Below, piece after piece: positions 11,262 through 24,232 of a stretch of DNA of 64,000 bases (position 1 is the stretch's first letter; every line of letters begins with the position of its first letter). Under the pieces are notes generated by a model. That model was not told the DNA's origin. It did not search any database and saw only the letters and a program-made list of their open reading frames with translations. The translations under genes and the position numbers were made by a program. Source of the DNA: Garcia nutans (lineage: Eukaryota; Streptophyta; Magnoliopsida; Malpighiales; Euphorbiaceae); NCBI GenBank assembly GCA_947685225.1, contig CANTUV010000051.1, positions 1,178,001-1,242,000 of the forward strand, given 5' to 3'.

Positions 11262-12668
11262 TTATTTAATTTTCCTAAACACCACTTCTTCATTGCTTTC
11301 TTCTCCCTCCACATCTTGGAAAGATGACATGACAAAATTTTCATGCAAACCTCCTCCAATCATGAAGGTCGCCAGTGGAGATACTCTATTGAACCTTGGC
11401 AGTGGATTATCTTTGGTGTTTGGCTTATTGGACTTGGGCAGCTTCCCACTATCAATCAAATTCTAGATTTCATGCCTCAACCTAAAACATTTATCCATGT
11501 TGTGTCCTTGCATTTGATGAAATTAGCAAAATGCCTTAGTGTCAAAATTAGGTGGGAGAGGGTTAGGCAAAGGACGAGGATTTGAGGGTTGTAACAATCC
11601 CTTCTTTTATAGCTTATTGAGGACCCAAGACAGCGGCTTCTCCAATTCTAAAAATTGCCTTCTTCCTCCTTGGCCAATGGCATTAACACCAACTGCCTTT
11701 TGCATCATTTGGTTACCAGACTGGTAGTTTCCTTTCTCGTTCCTTCTTGCCGAAAAGTAGTTCTTCTCCCTTTTTCACTCTTCAATTTGCAAACCAGCTT
11801 GTAAAAGGTCTTTGAAATCCCAGATAAGCGTATGAGACATCCTTTTGCGAAGGCTAGGTAACACGCCTCTCACAATCATTCTAATTTTATCGGATTCATT
11901 ATGCCTCCTCTTGTGCAATGCAGCCTTATTCCTCCACCTCTTCACATAGTCCATGAAGTTCTTGTTTGGCCTTTGTCTAATAGACTCCACCTCTATTAAA
12001 GTAACTTCCAATTCAACATTGTATCCATATTATTGGATAAAGGCCTTGTATAGTAAATCTCAGCTCTTTTGAGTGTCATCATCTAAGGTATTGAACCAAT
12101 TTTGAATAATAGGATCCAATGAGAGCATGAAGTATCTTAAAGTTTGAGCCTTAGTAGCTCAGGCAGACTGCATAGCAGTGATATATTGCTTCACATGGAG
12201 ATGAGGATTTCTAGTTCCATCAAACTTTCCAAAGGATGGCATCTTGAACTTGTACGGAACCTCTTCATCTATCTCAAATAACTTGTCAACCTCGAACATT
12301 TCTTCAATTTTTAGCTTCTTTTCAAACTTCTTTTCCAAGTCAACGATCAACTTCTTAACGTCTGAAGTTTTAGTCTTTTTCACAGCTGATCTTTCAACAA
12401 CCTTCGTCTGTTTCTTATTGTCTTAAGGATCTTGGAAGTATTGAGCCCAGTCGTCATCATCATCAACGACTACCTTGTCATTATCAAAAGTCACTTCACA
12501 AACTTTAGCCTTTCCCTTGTCTTTCTTGGTGCTTGCGGATGCTTCAGCGGTGTTCCCAAATATTATAGCCATTTGACTCTTCATGATCTCAGCTAGGGCC
12601 CCCTTTAATTCTTCCATCTTGACTTTAAGGGCATCATCCAACATCTTTTGAATTTGCTCAGGTTTCAT
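11262..12668 (-). pseudogene. gag of element 1 (Tat type), several in-frame stops
   Basis: Gag forms the capsid particle that packages element RNA. The ATG is at 12668 (MKPEQIQKMLDD), preceded by a long leader. The N-terminal part is charged, with a VDDDDDWAQYF motif; then YKFKMPSFGKFDG and the core ESIRQRPNKNFMDYVKRWR typical of the retrotransposon gag domain (11775-12011). A C-terminal FHQMQGHNMDKC segment follows (near 11500), where a zinc-finger-like H/C pattern is expected. The open pieces 12423-12668, 12159-12383, 11775-12011 and 11262-11459 are separated by single stops, several at positions where W or Q fits (W in the sibling gag of element 2 after LQIEE). Confidence 0.85.
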
Positions 12669-13796
12669 TGCTTTTGGTTAGAAGCTAATTGAATTGCTGC
12701 TGGATTCTTCATCACCGGCGTAGGTTGGATTGTCATAGGCTTTTGAACTGTTGTAATCCAGGACTGTGAGCCAGAAAGGATCAATGATATGAGATGCAAA
12801 TGTATGTATGCATATATGCACAAACAATAAACAAAGATAGGTAGAACATCCCTTCCAACCTTATAACTTCCTCATACGGATGGCGAGTCTCTTTTCCTAG
12901 GTATATGGTTACCAAAATACCAACATGGGCTATCTTGTATTCAAATAATTTTCTCGGACATTTCAACCAATAATTATATTTTTGAACATGGAAATCAGTT
13001 CATGATAATTCCCGTTAATTAGGTTTTAATCCATCCAATAAACTAAAGCAGCTTTTATGCTATATTGGATTAAACTAAATTAAGAGGTTTATTATAAATA
13101 TATTTCTCACTTGAAAAAGTAACTAATGATTCATGCCAAAAATAAGCCCATGATTAATAATTCTTATTATAAACTAGGCTCACAATTTATTTTTGGTATT
13201 TCCATAATTGACCTAAATATTCGTAAGCTCTTTCAAAAGGTTGTGAAAATAATTTTTTTCTAAGCCCATTGTAAAAAGATTTTAGAAAAAATGGATTTTG
13301 GGCTTTGTATTTGGGTCATGAGAAAAGTATTTTTGACTTATTTTGGAAATGTTTTATGTCTAAAGACCAATTTGAAAATTTTAAAAATAGCTTTAGTCTT
13401 TTGGATTTAGAGGAAAGAATTATTTGAGTTCACAATGCAATTAGGTCATATTAGAAAAAAGAGCAAACTAAATAAGCCATGATTTAAATCAAGATAAATT
13501 AACCATAGTCAAACAACAATCATTTAGGCTAAAAACCTAAGGAAAGTAACTAGGCCAATTACATGAGCTTTACTCTTTGGGTTTAGGTTCCCATAGCAAG
13601 TATACACTAAAAGGTACAAGGCTGTGAGCTTGATCTCCATACCTTAAGTGAAAGCATGGTATCCCTTACATAACACAACACGGGTAATACGGACATCCTA
13701 ACTCACGCATGCGATGCAATCTAAATGATACAATAGATAATATCATGATAAGAAAGAATAGAATAACATAAATACCAACACAGTCAACTTCTCTAG
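12669..13796 (-). other. 5' leader of element 1, PBS missing
   Basis: A long untranslated leader, similar to the leaders of element 2 (22019-23215) and element 3 (32180-33361). Shared landmarks include ATGGCGAGTCTCTTT and TCCATGATAATTCCC. The right end stops at CAACTTCTC and then meets LTR A; the roughly 20 bp that in elements 2 and 3 contain the tRNA-binding site are absent. Confidence 0.75.
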
Positions 13797-16700
13797 TATG
13801 AGCGGGGATTTTCGCCCTCACTTCCGGTAGAATGATTTTTGCGACTTCGGCACTGTTAGGTTCAGGACCTTAGAGAACACAAGCCTAAGTCCGGAGAAAA
13901 TGGAGTCGCCACTCGGATAGGCCGACACAAAGAAAGGGATGGATGACTTAATTTCTAAGGAATCTCCAACCTCCTAATGGGTTCGGAAAGTTGGATACGT
14001 GTGGGGAAGGTGAGAATGACTCACCACCCCCACAACGCCCGGTTCATTGGAACCGGCCTCCTTTTAAATTCGTAAGCATTGTAATATTATCCATACTACA
14101 TGAAATGAAAAAAAAATAAGCATTCATCATATTATTGAAATAAAACAAATAAACTATGTGTGAGCGGGGATTTTTGCCCCTACTTCTGGTGGAAATGGTT
14201 CTTCCAACTTTGGCATTGTTAGGCTCGGGGCCTTAGAGAACACGGGCCTAAGCCCAGAGAAAATAAAGTCGTCACCCGGATGGGCTGGGAAAAAAAAAAG
14301 GGGTAGATGACTCGATTCCTAAGGAATTTCCAACCCCCTAATGGGTTCGGAAAGTTAGGTACGTGTGGGGAAGGTGAGAATGACCCAACACCCCCACAAT
14401 GCTTGGTTCATTGGAACTGACCTCCTTTTCAGGTCTCAATATTATAAAATTCTTAATTAACACAATATTATACATACTACATGCGATCAATAGAATAAAT
14501 AAATACTTTATTTAAAAATCATGGCAAGGTTTAAATAAAATAAACAAACAGGCACCCATCCAAGGATGAAAACATGCCTTTACAATTGTCCAAAGCTTAA
14601 AGATAAATCGAATTACATGATACCTAATAATTTGAGGTACCCAATTATGGAAATATACCTCTTACAATTTCTTGAAACCAAATCAAATCAATAAAAATAA
14701 CCAACCAACCATTCATCATAAATAAATCATTCATCGAAGATATAAATCAAAGATATAAATAAATCACTAATAAAAACATATAATAAACATGTTTTTAACT
14801 TGAATAAAGCAAATAAAGATGCAAGTTTAGGTTTATATCTCAATTTATGGTTTCTTATATAACATTTAGGGTTTTTGGAATTTTGAAATTTATTTAAAAT
14901 ACTTAACCTATTGTAAGGAATTTGAAAAAAATAGATTTGATTAAGGTTTTATAGTTTTAAGAAAGTAGTAGGATTTTTGGTTAATCAAATTAGGGTTTAG
15001 GGCTAATACCGTGCAATTAGGGTTTTTAGAAAGAAATAAATTAGGGTTTGGTATTTATAAAACATAATGTTTGTAGCTTAAGATTTTAAATGAACTAGGG
15101 TTTAGTGTCTGTGAAAAACTAATCAAAGATTTTAAGGTTTATATAAACTGTGAATATATATTTTAAAGAGGTTTAGATGCTACTGTATGGTTTTATATGC
15201 AACAAAATCTTGATGTGATTTCTGAGTAACACATTGATTAAATAGCTTTGAGATAAAGAAAAACAAATAACATCCTAAGCCGAACATGTTTACTGGTTCT
15301 AAAGGTTATGATTTAGAAAAACAATAATATGCATTCTATGCAAACTAACATATACTGATTCAATACGAAATTACATACTGTGACTTCAGTTAGATGAAGA
15401 CCAAACACATTCAATGTTTAAAAATAATCAAAAGATATAGTATTTATTTAATTTAAAGCATATCGCATTTGTTGGCTCAATCAAAATTGTTTAAATGTGA
15501 ACTCTGGATGAGCTTTGGCAAAGACAGTGTGTGCATTGCCTTTGTAGAGTTGGTGTATTGCCTTATTGTTGCTTGTCTAGAAGTCCAAACAATTCTTGAG
15601 TCAAATCTCCCTCCTCCTTTTTTTTTTCTTTGTATGTTTTTAATATGGTATTTATAGGTAATTAAAAGAAAAAATTTAGTATGTTAAGAAAATTAAAAAT
15701 TGTTAAGTAAATAAAACTAAAACCGAGTAAAATAAAGTTTGGGTAGAAATCGGCAGTGCGCGCGGGCTGCTGGGCAAGACTATCATGCGAGACGGGCTGG
15801 CGAGGGTGCACTGGGCTAGGGCGCAATTTCACTGCAGGCTTTGCCTACGACAAATTGGCCCAAGCCAATTTGTCGCACTTGCCGCTTTCATCGCCGATTC
15901 TGCCATCGTCGATTTTTATTTTTTTTATTTATATATATTTAAAAATAAATATAATTAATAAATAATAAAATAAATAAATAAATAATAAATGAGAAGTAAA
16001 ATAAATATTATATTAAAATAAATAATAAATAATAAAATAAATATTATAAATAAATAATAAATAAAATAAATAATAAATAATAAGTAAAATAAATATTATA
16101 TTATCAAAACAAATAATAAATATTAAAATAAATAATATATATCACAAAAATTATTTTAGATTGTTTTAAAATCTTTGGACTGGACTAAATAAAAAATTAA
16201 GAGTCTACACTAGGCATTCATCCAAGGATGGAAACATGCCATTATAATATCCAAATGTTCTTACAATTAAATAAAAATAAGACACCCACCAAAAGATGAA
16301 AACGAATCCTTTACAAATATCCTAAAATCTATAAAATAAACTAAATTAAATAAGCAAAATAAATAAGGCACCCACAAGTGAAAATATGCCTTTTACATCT
16401 TTAAAAATACAATCAATAAATAAATATTAACATAGTTCAATCATTCATAATATCATATGTAATACAAGCACATAGTTTAATCATCAAAATAATAATAATA
16501 AATTAGAGTTTAATAAAACAAATTAAGGTTAATCATAAAAACTTACAATCCATAAATAAATATTGACTCCATTGATGAAAGATCACGTACGGTGGTCCCG
16601 CTAGCCGGTTAGCGGGTGATGGTCAAGGGGCAGCACCTCCGAAAGATAAACGGTTTATAGTATATGATTTTATTGGGAAATTAGAGTTCCCATGTAAGCT

Positions 16701-17730
16701 AGGATTTTATATTTATAGAAATTAGAGTTTTGAATTTTGGGCTTCAGAATTTAAGTTACTAGATATTAGGATATTAAGGTTCAAGATTTTGGAATATGAC
16801 ATGGAAATCAGGGTTTGGTGTCTTAAGGTTTGGGAATTAGTTTTATAGATTATGGTTTTGGAAATTGACTACTGGATATTAGGGTTATAGATTAGGGTTT
16901 AGAAATACAATTTGGGTTTTGCAAAACACATAAATCAATGTGTAAATAAAAATTCAGGTTAAATTTTAAGTTATCATAAATCTGAAATAAATAAAGGATG
17001 ACTGAGAGGGCTACTGAACGAAGCAAAGTTAAATATGTGGCTTACTATGAGATTAAAATCAATCAACATAAGTTACTGGACATATTTTAATAAATATGTA
17101 TGAATCAAAACCAATGAACATAAACTACTGGAGTGACTTAGAAGAAGGAATAAATACAAACATAATCAGTGTTTAGTATCATCATCAATGAATCTCGAAT
17201 TAAATCTAAATGAATCAAACTTAGAGAACTTACCTACATTTGTTGGCTCCTTAAATACATAAAATGCTGAATGAAACTCGTGCTTACTATCTAACCAACT
17301 TCTATCTTGGATGAACAAAGCAAATTTTGAGACAATCATTCATGCCTCCTTGTTTGCTTGATGAATGTTGCTGATCAATTAATTCTTGCTTCCTTCTCTC
17401 ATGTTAATTATTTTGTATTTATAAGCATCAACTAGGGCGACCTAATTGAGCCTTCCAAGTCTAAGTCAAATGCTCCTACTACTTATCCTAGTATTCTTAG
17501 GATTTTAAAACATTTTGGGCTCATTCTCGGTTAAGCCTTATGCCCATATCGATTTGGCCATGGCCAATTTGATATGGAGCTTTTCCATACCGAATTACCT
17601 TGGGTTGAATCATGTTATCTAGATTTAAACTAAACCAGATAAATTAAACTTGATTTTGGCTTGTTATTCACATCAAATTTTATCCTATATTAATCCCGAA
17701 TTTATTTAGGATTAAAATTAAGGGTCTACA
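13797..17730 (-). repeat. Tat-type LTR 'A' interrupted by a solo LTR
   Basis: LTR A is in two parts, 13797-14158 and 16215-17730, about 1.88 kb in all, matching the 1.88-1.89 kb LTRs of element 3. It starts TATGAGCGGGG (a mutated TGTG) and ends GGGTCTACA. Left of it lies element 1's leader, and right of it a PPT-like segment and repeat-bearing 3' UTR of element 2, so it serves as element 2's 3' LTR. A minus-strand TATA lies near 17415-17424 and a TTGGCCATGGCCAA palindrome at 17554-17567. Confidence 0.8.
14159..16209 (-). mobile_element. Solo LTR 'B' nested in LTR A
   Basis: A complete 2051-bp LTR, TGTGAGCGGGG...GAGTCTACA, with no internal region. It is flanked by CTATG (14154-14158) and CTAGG (16210-16214), a 5-bp target duplication with one mismatch. 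Removing it rejoins LTR A at a point that reads continuously in the related LTRs. A solo LTR forms by recombination between the two LTRs of a full element. Its right half is closely similar to 1-997. A TATA lies on the minus strand near 15648-15657. Confidence 0.85.
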
Positions 17731-17811
17731 GTTTGCCTCCTACTTGAGCAATTTGAGACTTCAGTAGAAGAGAGCGAAAAACAACATGACTTTGAGCTGA
17801 TCTTAGATATG

Positions 17812-18048
17812 GATGGGTTCTGGACCTAAGACTAGATTTGGGAGCTTGACCTAAAACTGGATTTGGATTCTTGACTCGAAACTGGATTTGGATTCTTAAC
17901 TCAAAACTGGATTTTGGATTCTTAACTCAAAATTGGATTTGGGTTCTCAACCCCAGATTGAATTTGGATTCTTAACTCAAGACTAGATTTAGGTTATCGA
18001 CTTGATAATAGATTTGGGTTCTTGACCCTAAATTGGATTTGATTTAGG
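17812..18048 (-). repeat. ~31-bp tandem repeat in element 2 3' UTR
   Basis: Six to eight degenerate units with core ACTGGATTTGGATTCTTAAC. The core resembles the repeat seeds of elements 1 and 3 but the period differs. Confidence 0.75.
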
Positions 18049-19691
18049 TGATGAGCTAAAGTTCTCCCATTATTCATTCTAGATGCTCATTCAGATCTTA
18101 CATTAGAACAAAAAAAGACTTTTCACCTACAACTTTATCTTCCAGATGGACAAAGTGTGATTAACGGGGCCCCAACAAGGAAGAGACACAAGAGACATCT
18201 ATTTAGTTGGAAACTTCTTCATGACATGACCTTACAAATGATCCTTTCATTAGCCACATTTGCCCAATATGTCCTTTGGGGTACGATAATACAACATACT
18301 TCCCTAAACTTGAAGGCTTTGTGTGATAAAAACATTTTTTTCTTTTTTTTTTAATCTTAAAATCATATTTTGGTTTTGTCAAATAAGTGTCATTGTACCT
18401 TAGAACTTGATTTTTCCAAATTAACATATTTATAACATCATAACCCTAGTTACCATACTAAACTTGGGAATCATTTCCTTTTAAGTAAGAACTATTGTAT
18501 TTCAGATACGCATATACACATTACTTAGCCAAAAGTATCATTGAGTTCAAATAATGTTTATCTCATATGCATACTTATTCAAATAATCTCCACTAATAGA
18601 ATTTACCTATCAAGAGAGATCAACAGGTCTTTAGTAGGCTTGAAATGAGGTCTATAAAGGGCATCGGTTAAATGAAGGCCATTTGTAAATTGGAAATGAC
18701 ATGACACAAATGACACATCTTCACATTAGAAAGAGCTTTGAACATTCTCCCATATGGATCTTGATTAGGATAGTCTTTGACTTTGTAAAAAGTTGGAGAC
18801 CCCTCACTCTTTCACTTTTCTTCTTTTTCTTCCTTTCTTTTTTTCTTTTTTTCTTTTTTTCTTTTTTTCTTTTTTTCTTTTTTTCTTTTCTTTCTTTTAG
18901 TATTTCATCATTTTATCCTTTATCAAGTGTAGGACTCTCAGGATTACTAACTTGGAGTTGTGACAGGTATCATGAACTAGGTAGTCTTTTTCCTATTTCT
19001 TTGATTTTGGCTGAATATCTGGTTGAGTTGGAAAAATTAAAGTCAAACTTCTTCTCATAGGCTAAGTGGAAGTCTTCTAGTGTTTCAGGTAGAAAAAACT
19101 ATGTTGGTTTTCTGCACTGCTCTTTCAAACTTTTGTTATTTTATTTTTCTTTTCTCTTTTCTTCTTTCTTCTTTTCTTTTCTCTTTTTTTAGCTCTATGA
19201 GAATCTTATTGTTCATATTGTCCTATATTTCTAACTATAAGTTTGCCTTAATGAGGTTGAATCTTTTGTAATCTTGATGCCATCGGACCTAAATTTAGGT
19301 AAACTTCAACTTTCTTCTAAGTCTTGATTGAACATCCCTTTCTTCGGTCTTCTAGCCTTCTTAGCAACTCAGTGATTATTAGACTTGTCATAAGTCTTAT
19401 AACAACTCAAGGTAGGTTATTAGGATTTATAAGCCAATGAAAAGTAAGCTAAAATATCATGAAGGCTCAAAGGGACTACTAGGGACTGATATTTATTTGG
19501 GTGGATTCTAGTTGTTGGCTAACCAAACAATGCCTAGATCATCTCTCTATTAAATAAGCAGAGTTCAATTTCACCTCGAAAGTTCATCAAAACATATTCT
19601 AAGATTAACTAAGACCTAGACACTCATAATTATACAGGATCCCTCTCTATGTAAGCATACACAACTCAATGTTATAGAATAACTCCCTCAC
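18049..19691 (-). other. Non-coding 3' region of element 2 with long polypyrimidine tract
   Basis: No gene seen. 18812-18898 is almost pure T/C (TTTTTTTC units), which is a purine run on the element's sense strand. A short second tract lies near 19140-19190. The region aligns by eye with 29760-31200 of element 3, for example CCCTAGTTACC and GAGAGATCAACAGG, so it is a family trait and not host DNA. Confidence 0.7.
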
Positions 19692-20927
19692 CTAGTAAAG
19701 TCATTCAAATTATGATGTATAGACACGCTAATTTATGAATACCAAGCTATATTTGTCATATGTTGGGCACCAAAATGAACAAAGACTAATATAAATAAAA
19801 TTTTGATTAAAGTAATTTAGTCAAATAATCTTAATTTAAAAAACATAATTGTTCAAAAAATATTAAAGAAAGTAGAAATAAAATAAGTAGCACTCAAGCC
19901 TAAGGAAGTATGTTGAATTGTAATCAATGGTGCTTCATCTACTTAGGCATGTCAGGGGTAATGTTTATCACCTCCTCATCCATAATTGCTCCACCTACAT
20001 CTTGAAAAGATGACAGGATAGAACTTTCCATCAATCCTCCATCTATCATGAATGTTGCTAGCGGTGGCACTTTTTCAAACTTAGGCAATGGATTGCTTTT
20101 AGTGTTGGGTTTATCGGGCTAGGGCAGCTTGCCACTGCCGATCAAATCTTGGATCTCATGCCTTAATTGAACACATTTATCTGTATCATGCCCTTGCATT
20201 TGATAAATTGACAAAAGGTCTTGGCATCAAAGATTGGTGGCAGAGGATTGTGTAGTGGTCGAGGAGACATATTCTATAACATTAAGTTGTGTATGCTTAT
20301 TTAGAGAGGGATCCTGTATGAACAAAGACTAATATAAATAAATACCAACTAGTAAAGTCATTCAAATTATGATGTATAGACACACTAATTTATGAATACC
20401 AAGCTATATTTGTCATATGTTGGGCACCAAAATGAACAAAGACTAATATAAATAAAATTTTGATTAAAGTAATTTATCCAAATAATCTTAATTTAAAAAA
20501 CATAATTGTTCAAAAAATATTAAAGAAAGTAGAAATAAAATAAGTAGCACTCAAGCCTAAGAAAGTATGTTGAATTGTAATCAATGGTGCTTCATCTACT
20601 TAGGCATGTCAGGGGCAATGTTTATCACCTCCTCATCCATAATTGCTCCACCTACATCTTGAAAAGATGACAGGATAGAACTTTCCATCAATCCTCCATC
20701 TATCATGAATGTTGCTAGCGGTGGCACTTTTTTAAACTTAGGCAATGGATTGCTTTTAGTGTTGGGTTTATCGGGCTAGGGCAGCTTTCCACTGCCGATC
20801 AAATCTTGGATTTCATGCCTTAATTGAACACATTTATCTATATCATGCCCTTGCATTTGATGAAATTGACAAAAGATCTTGGCATCAAAGATTGGTGGCA
20901 GAGGATTGTGTAGTGGTCGAGGAGACA
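19692..20927 (-). repeat. 657-bp tandem duplication of gag 3' end with an inverted filler
   Basis: 19692-20270 and 20349-20927 are near-identical direct copies. Between them, 20271-20319 is the reverse complement of 19632-19680 (about 49 bp), and 20318-20342 repeats 19775-19799 in direct orientation. The gag stop codon is therefore present twice, at 19939-19941 and 20596-20598. Confidence 0.9.
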
Positions 20928-22018
20928 ATGACTGTAATAGGCCTTTCTTCTGTAACTTGTTGAAAACCTAAGACAAAGGTTTTTCCAACTCTGAAAATTA
21001 TCTTCTATTTGCTTGACCAGTTGTTGCATTGAAATTCATTTCTTTTTATGCACTTTGACTGCCAGATTGGTAGTTTTCTCTTTCATTCCTCCTTTAAAAA
21101 AATGATTATTCTCAAGTTTCCACTCTTCTATTTGCAAGCTAGCTTGGATAAGATCTTTGAAATCTCTAATAAGGGTGCGAGACAGTCTCTCACAAAGGTT
21201 GGGTAGGACAACTCTCACTATTATTCTGATCTAGTTAAACTCATTGGGCCTCTTTTTGAGAAGAGAAGCTTTACTTCTCCACCTCTTCACATAGTCAATA
21301 AAATTCTCGTTCTACTTCTGTTTGATTGACTCTACCTCCATTAGGGTAACTTTTAATTTTACATTATACCCATACTACTGAAAAAAGGCTTTATATAGTA
21401 GATCCCAATCTTTTTGGGTATTCTCCTTTAAGGTATTGAACCAGTTTTACATAACAGGGCCCAATGAGAGCATGAAGTACCTTAGAATTTGAGCTTTAAT
21501 AGCTCGAGCAGACTACATGGCTATGATGTATTACTTGACATGTAGATGAGGATTGCTAGTTACATTAAACTTAGCAAAGGAAGGCATCTTAAACTTGTAA
21601 GGGACTTCCTCATCTTGTTCAAATAGCTTGTCCACTTCTGACATCTCTTCTATTTTCAGCTTCTTTTCAAACTTCTTTTCCAGATCAACAATCATCTTAT
21701 CCACATTTGAAGTTTCAGTCTTTTCTACTATTAATTTCTCCATAGCCTTCGACTCTTTCTTCTTATCCTGAGGATCTTGGAAATACTAAGCATAGTCATC
21801 ATCATCATTAACAACTACCTTGTTATCATCAAAGGCTACCTCATCGACTTAGCCTTTCCCATGTCTTTTAGCTTCTTAGTACTAGCAGCTGCTTTGGTAG
21901 TGTTTTCCAATGGTGCATCCAGTTGGCTTTTTATCATCTCAACTATGGCTCCCTTTAGTTCTTTCATTTTGGAGTTGATTGCATCATCTACCATCTTTTG
22001 AACTTGCTCAAGATCCAT
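20596..22018 (-). pseudogene. gag of element 2 (Tat type), broken
   Basis: The ATG at 22018 (MDLEQVQKMVDDAI) corresponds to the gag start of element 1. An EEVPYKFKMPSFAKF block (21531-21743), a KRWRSKAS core near 21270, and VLPNLCERLSRTLIRDFKD (21036-21218) follow. The C-terminus has an ATFMIDGG segment and ends in DMPK-stop at 20596. Stops and frameshifts interrupt it. The frame ends at the same point relative to element 3, with no protease after it, so this lineage lacks pol by structure. Capsid-like role by homology. Confidence 0.82.
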
Positions 22019-23215
22019 TGCTTTTGGTGATAAGCTGACTGAATCATTGCTGGATACCACATCACTAGTGTAGGTCAAATTGTCATAGGCTCTTGAACTA
22101 ATGTACTCCAGGGCTATAAGCCAAAAAGGATTAATGATATGAAATGCAATATATGAATGTATGCATGGATGTACAAGTAACAAACAAACAAACCAACCAA
22201 ATCAACATAGTAGGAACGAACCTTCCAACCTTAAAACTTCCACTCATGAATGGCGAATCTCTTTTTCTAGGTATATAGTCAACAAAATACTAACATGGGG
22301 CATTTTATTTTCGATCAATTCACTAAGATGGTTTAATCAATAGTTGTATTTTCAAACTTAGAAGTCAATCCATGATAATTCCCTTTAATTAAGTCTTAAT
22401 CCATTAGTCCAACAAAAGACAACTTTTATGCCATATTGGATTAAAAATAAATTTAAAAAGTTTATCATAAATAGATTTTTCATTTGGAAAAGCAGCTAAT
22501 GATTCATACTACAAATAAGCCCATGATTAATAAGTCTTAGTGTAAATTAGGCCCATAATTGATTTTTAATATTCCATAATTGACCTAACTAATTTGTGAG
22601 CTCATTTAAGAAAAAGCCTTGGGTCATGAAGTGAAAAACAGTTTTGAGCCCATTTAAGAAAAGTTTTAATTTGAATGAAGTGAAAAATAATTTTTTTGAT
22701 GTAGAAAAGAATTTAGTCACATCTTAGAAATGTTTTATGTCCAAAGACCATCTTGAAAAGTTTTAAAAATAATTTTGGTCTTTTGGGATTAAAAAAAATT
22801 ATTTTGGGCTTACAATATATTTAGGTCATATTAGAAAAATAAAAAACCAAATAAGTCATGGTTCAAACCAAGATGAATTAACCATAGTCAAACAACAAGC
22901 ATTTGGGTAAAAATCTAAGGAAAGTAACTAGGTCGACTATATGGGCTTTAGTCTTTAGGTTGAAAAGCTTAGGTTCCTATAACAAGTATATACCAAATGG
23001 TACGAGGCTATGAGTGGTTATGCCATGCTCGATCTCCATACCTTGAGTGAAAGTATGGTATCTCTTACATAACACAACACGGGTTACACGGGTGTCCTAA
23101 CTCATGCACACAATGTAATATAATATGATGCAATGGATAATATCATAATAAGAAAGAATAAAATAATATAAAAACCAACGAAATCAACTTCTCTTATCCC
23201 AATGGTATCGTCACT
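22019..23215 (-). other. 5' leader and PBS of element 2
   Basis: An AT-rich untranslated leader. On the minus strand the first bases after the LTR read GTGACGATACCATTGGG (23199-23215), a mutated form of the TGGCGACTCC motif seen in element 3. TGGCGACTCC matches my recollection of a tRNA-Arg 3' end used by Tat/Ogre elements. Confidence 0.6.
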
Positions 23216-23560
23216 GTGAGCGGAGATTTTTTGTCCCACTCCCATGTGGAATGGTTCTTGCGACTTCGGCACTGTTAAGTTTATGACCTTAGAGAACATG
23301 AGCATAAATTTAGAGAAAATAAAGTCACCACCCGAACAGGCCGAGAAAATAGAAAGGGGTGGATGACTCGATTCCTAAAAAATTCTCAATCCCCTATTCG
23401 GTTTGAAAAGTTGGGTACTCATGGGAAATATGAGAAATGACCCAACACTCCTATAATGCCCGGTTCATTGGAACCGACCTCCTTTTCATGTCTAAATATT
23501 ATTAAATTCTTAGGCATTGTAATATTATCCATACTACATGCAATGAAATAAAATAATAAG
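23216..23560 (-). repeat. 5' LTR fragment of element 2
   Basis: 345 bp from TGTGAGCGGAG, homologous to the first part of LTR A. It includes the CGGTTC-ATT-GGAACCG palindrome near 23460. Homology stops after AAATAATAAG, and sequence of the unrelated array LTR begins. Confidence 0.8.
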
Positions 23561-24231
23561 AAACTTAATTAGAAAACATAGTAAAATAACCCAGAAAAAT
23601 ATAAAATTTTACATATAAGATCATATATATGTGTAAGACATATGGTTAAAATTGTATAAATTTTAATAAAATTTTAGTTATAAAAATAAAATCAAAAAAT
23701 AAAACTGCTAGAATAGTGATTGTAAATCCATAATATGTAAGGTTAAGTAAATACAATTTAAAAACAAGGTAAATGAGTATATAAAATTCTAAAATTTTAT
23801 ATAAAAGTTTCCATATATAGGTTTTTGTTATATGGTTAAAATTTCATGAATTTTACTAAAGGTTTGATACTTAAAAAAAATTGAGAAATTGGTATTGCCA
23901 GTAAAGTTATTGTAAAATAGAATAGCTAGATTTGAAAAACATATTTTTTAAACATATTAGAGGAACTTAGAAACATATGAAACTTTAAATATAAGTTTAT
24001 ATATGCGCCTAAGACTTATGTTTAAATCTGTATAATTTTAAATGAGATTTAGTACTAAGATAGAATTGAAAAAGTGAGACTGCCAGAGAAAGTAAGAATC
24101 TGACAGACTTTGAAGAGTTGAGAAATAAATTAAATTTTATGTAACAAATGGAAGAAGTAAAGTTTAATAAACTGAGTTATGAAAGTTTTAATGTCAATTG
24201 GTTAATGAGGAAAGTGGTTGTTGTTTTAAAA

Positions 24232-24232
24232 A

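Larger units (their letters stand above)
17731..23560 (-). mobile_element. Element 2: gag-only Tat-type retrotransposon body and truncated 5' LTR
   Basis: Minus-strand order from the right: 5' LTR fragment (23216-23560), PBS (23199-23215), leader, gag (20596-22018), a duplicated gag end (19692-20270), non-coding DNA with a purine tract, a tandem-repeat 3' UTR (17812-18048), PPT, and LTR A as 3' LTR. No RT, RNase H or integrase is present. The 5' LTR breaks off at about 23560, where sequence of array LTR a starts, so the 5' end was lost by deletion or recombination. Confidence 0.8.

Noticed and set aside
18701..19060. 119-codon frame with a poly-phenylalanine stretch, transmembrane-like
   Set aside because: A product of the polypyrimidine tract in a non-coding retrotransposon region.
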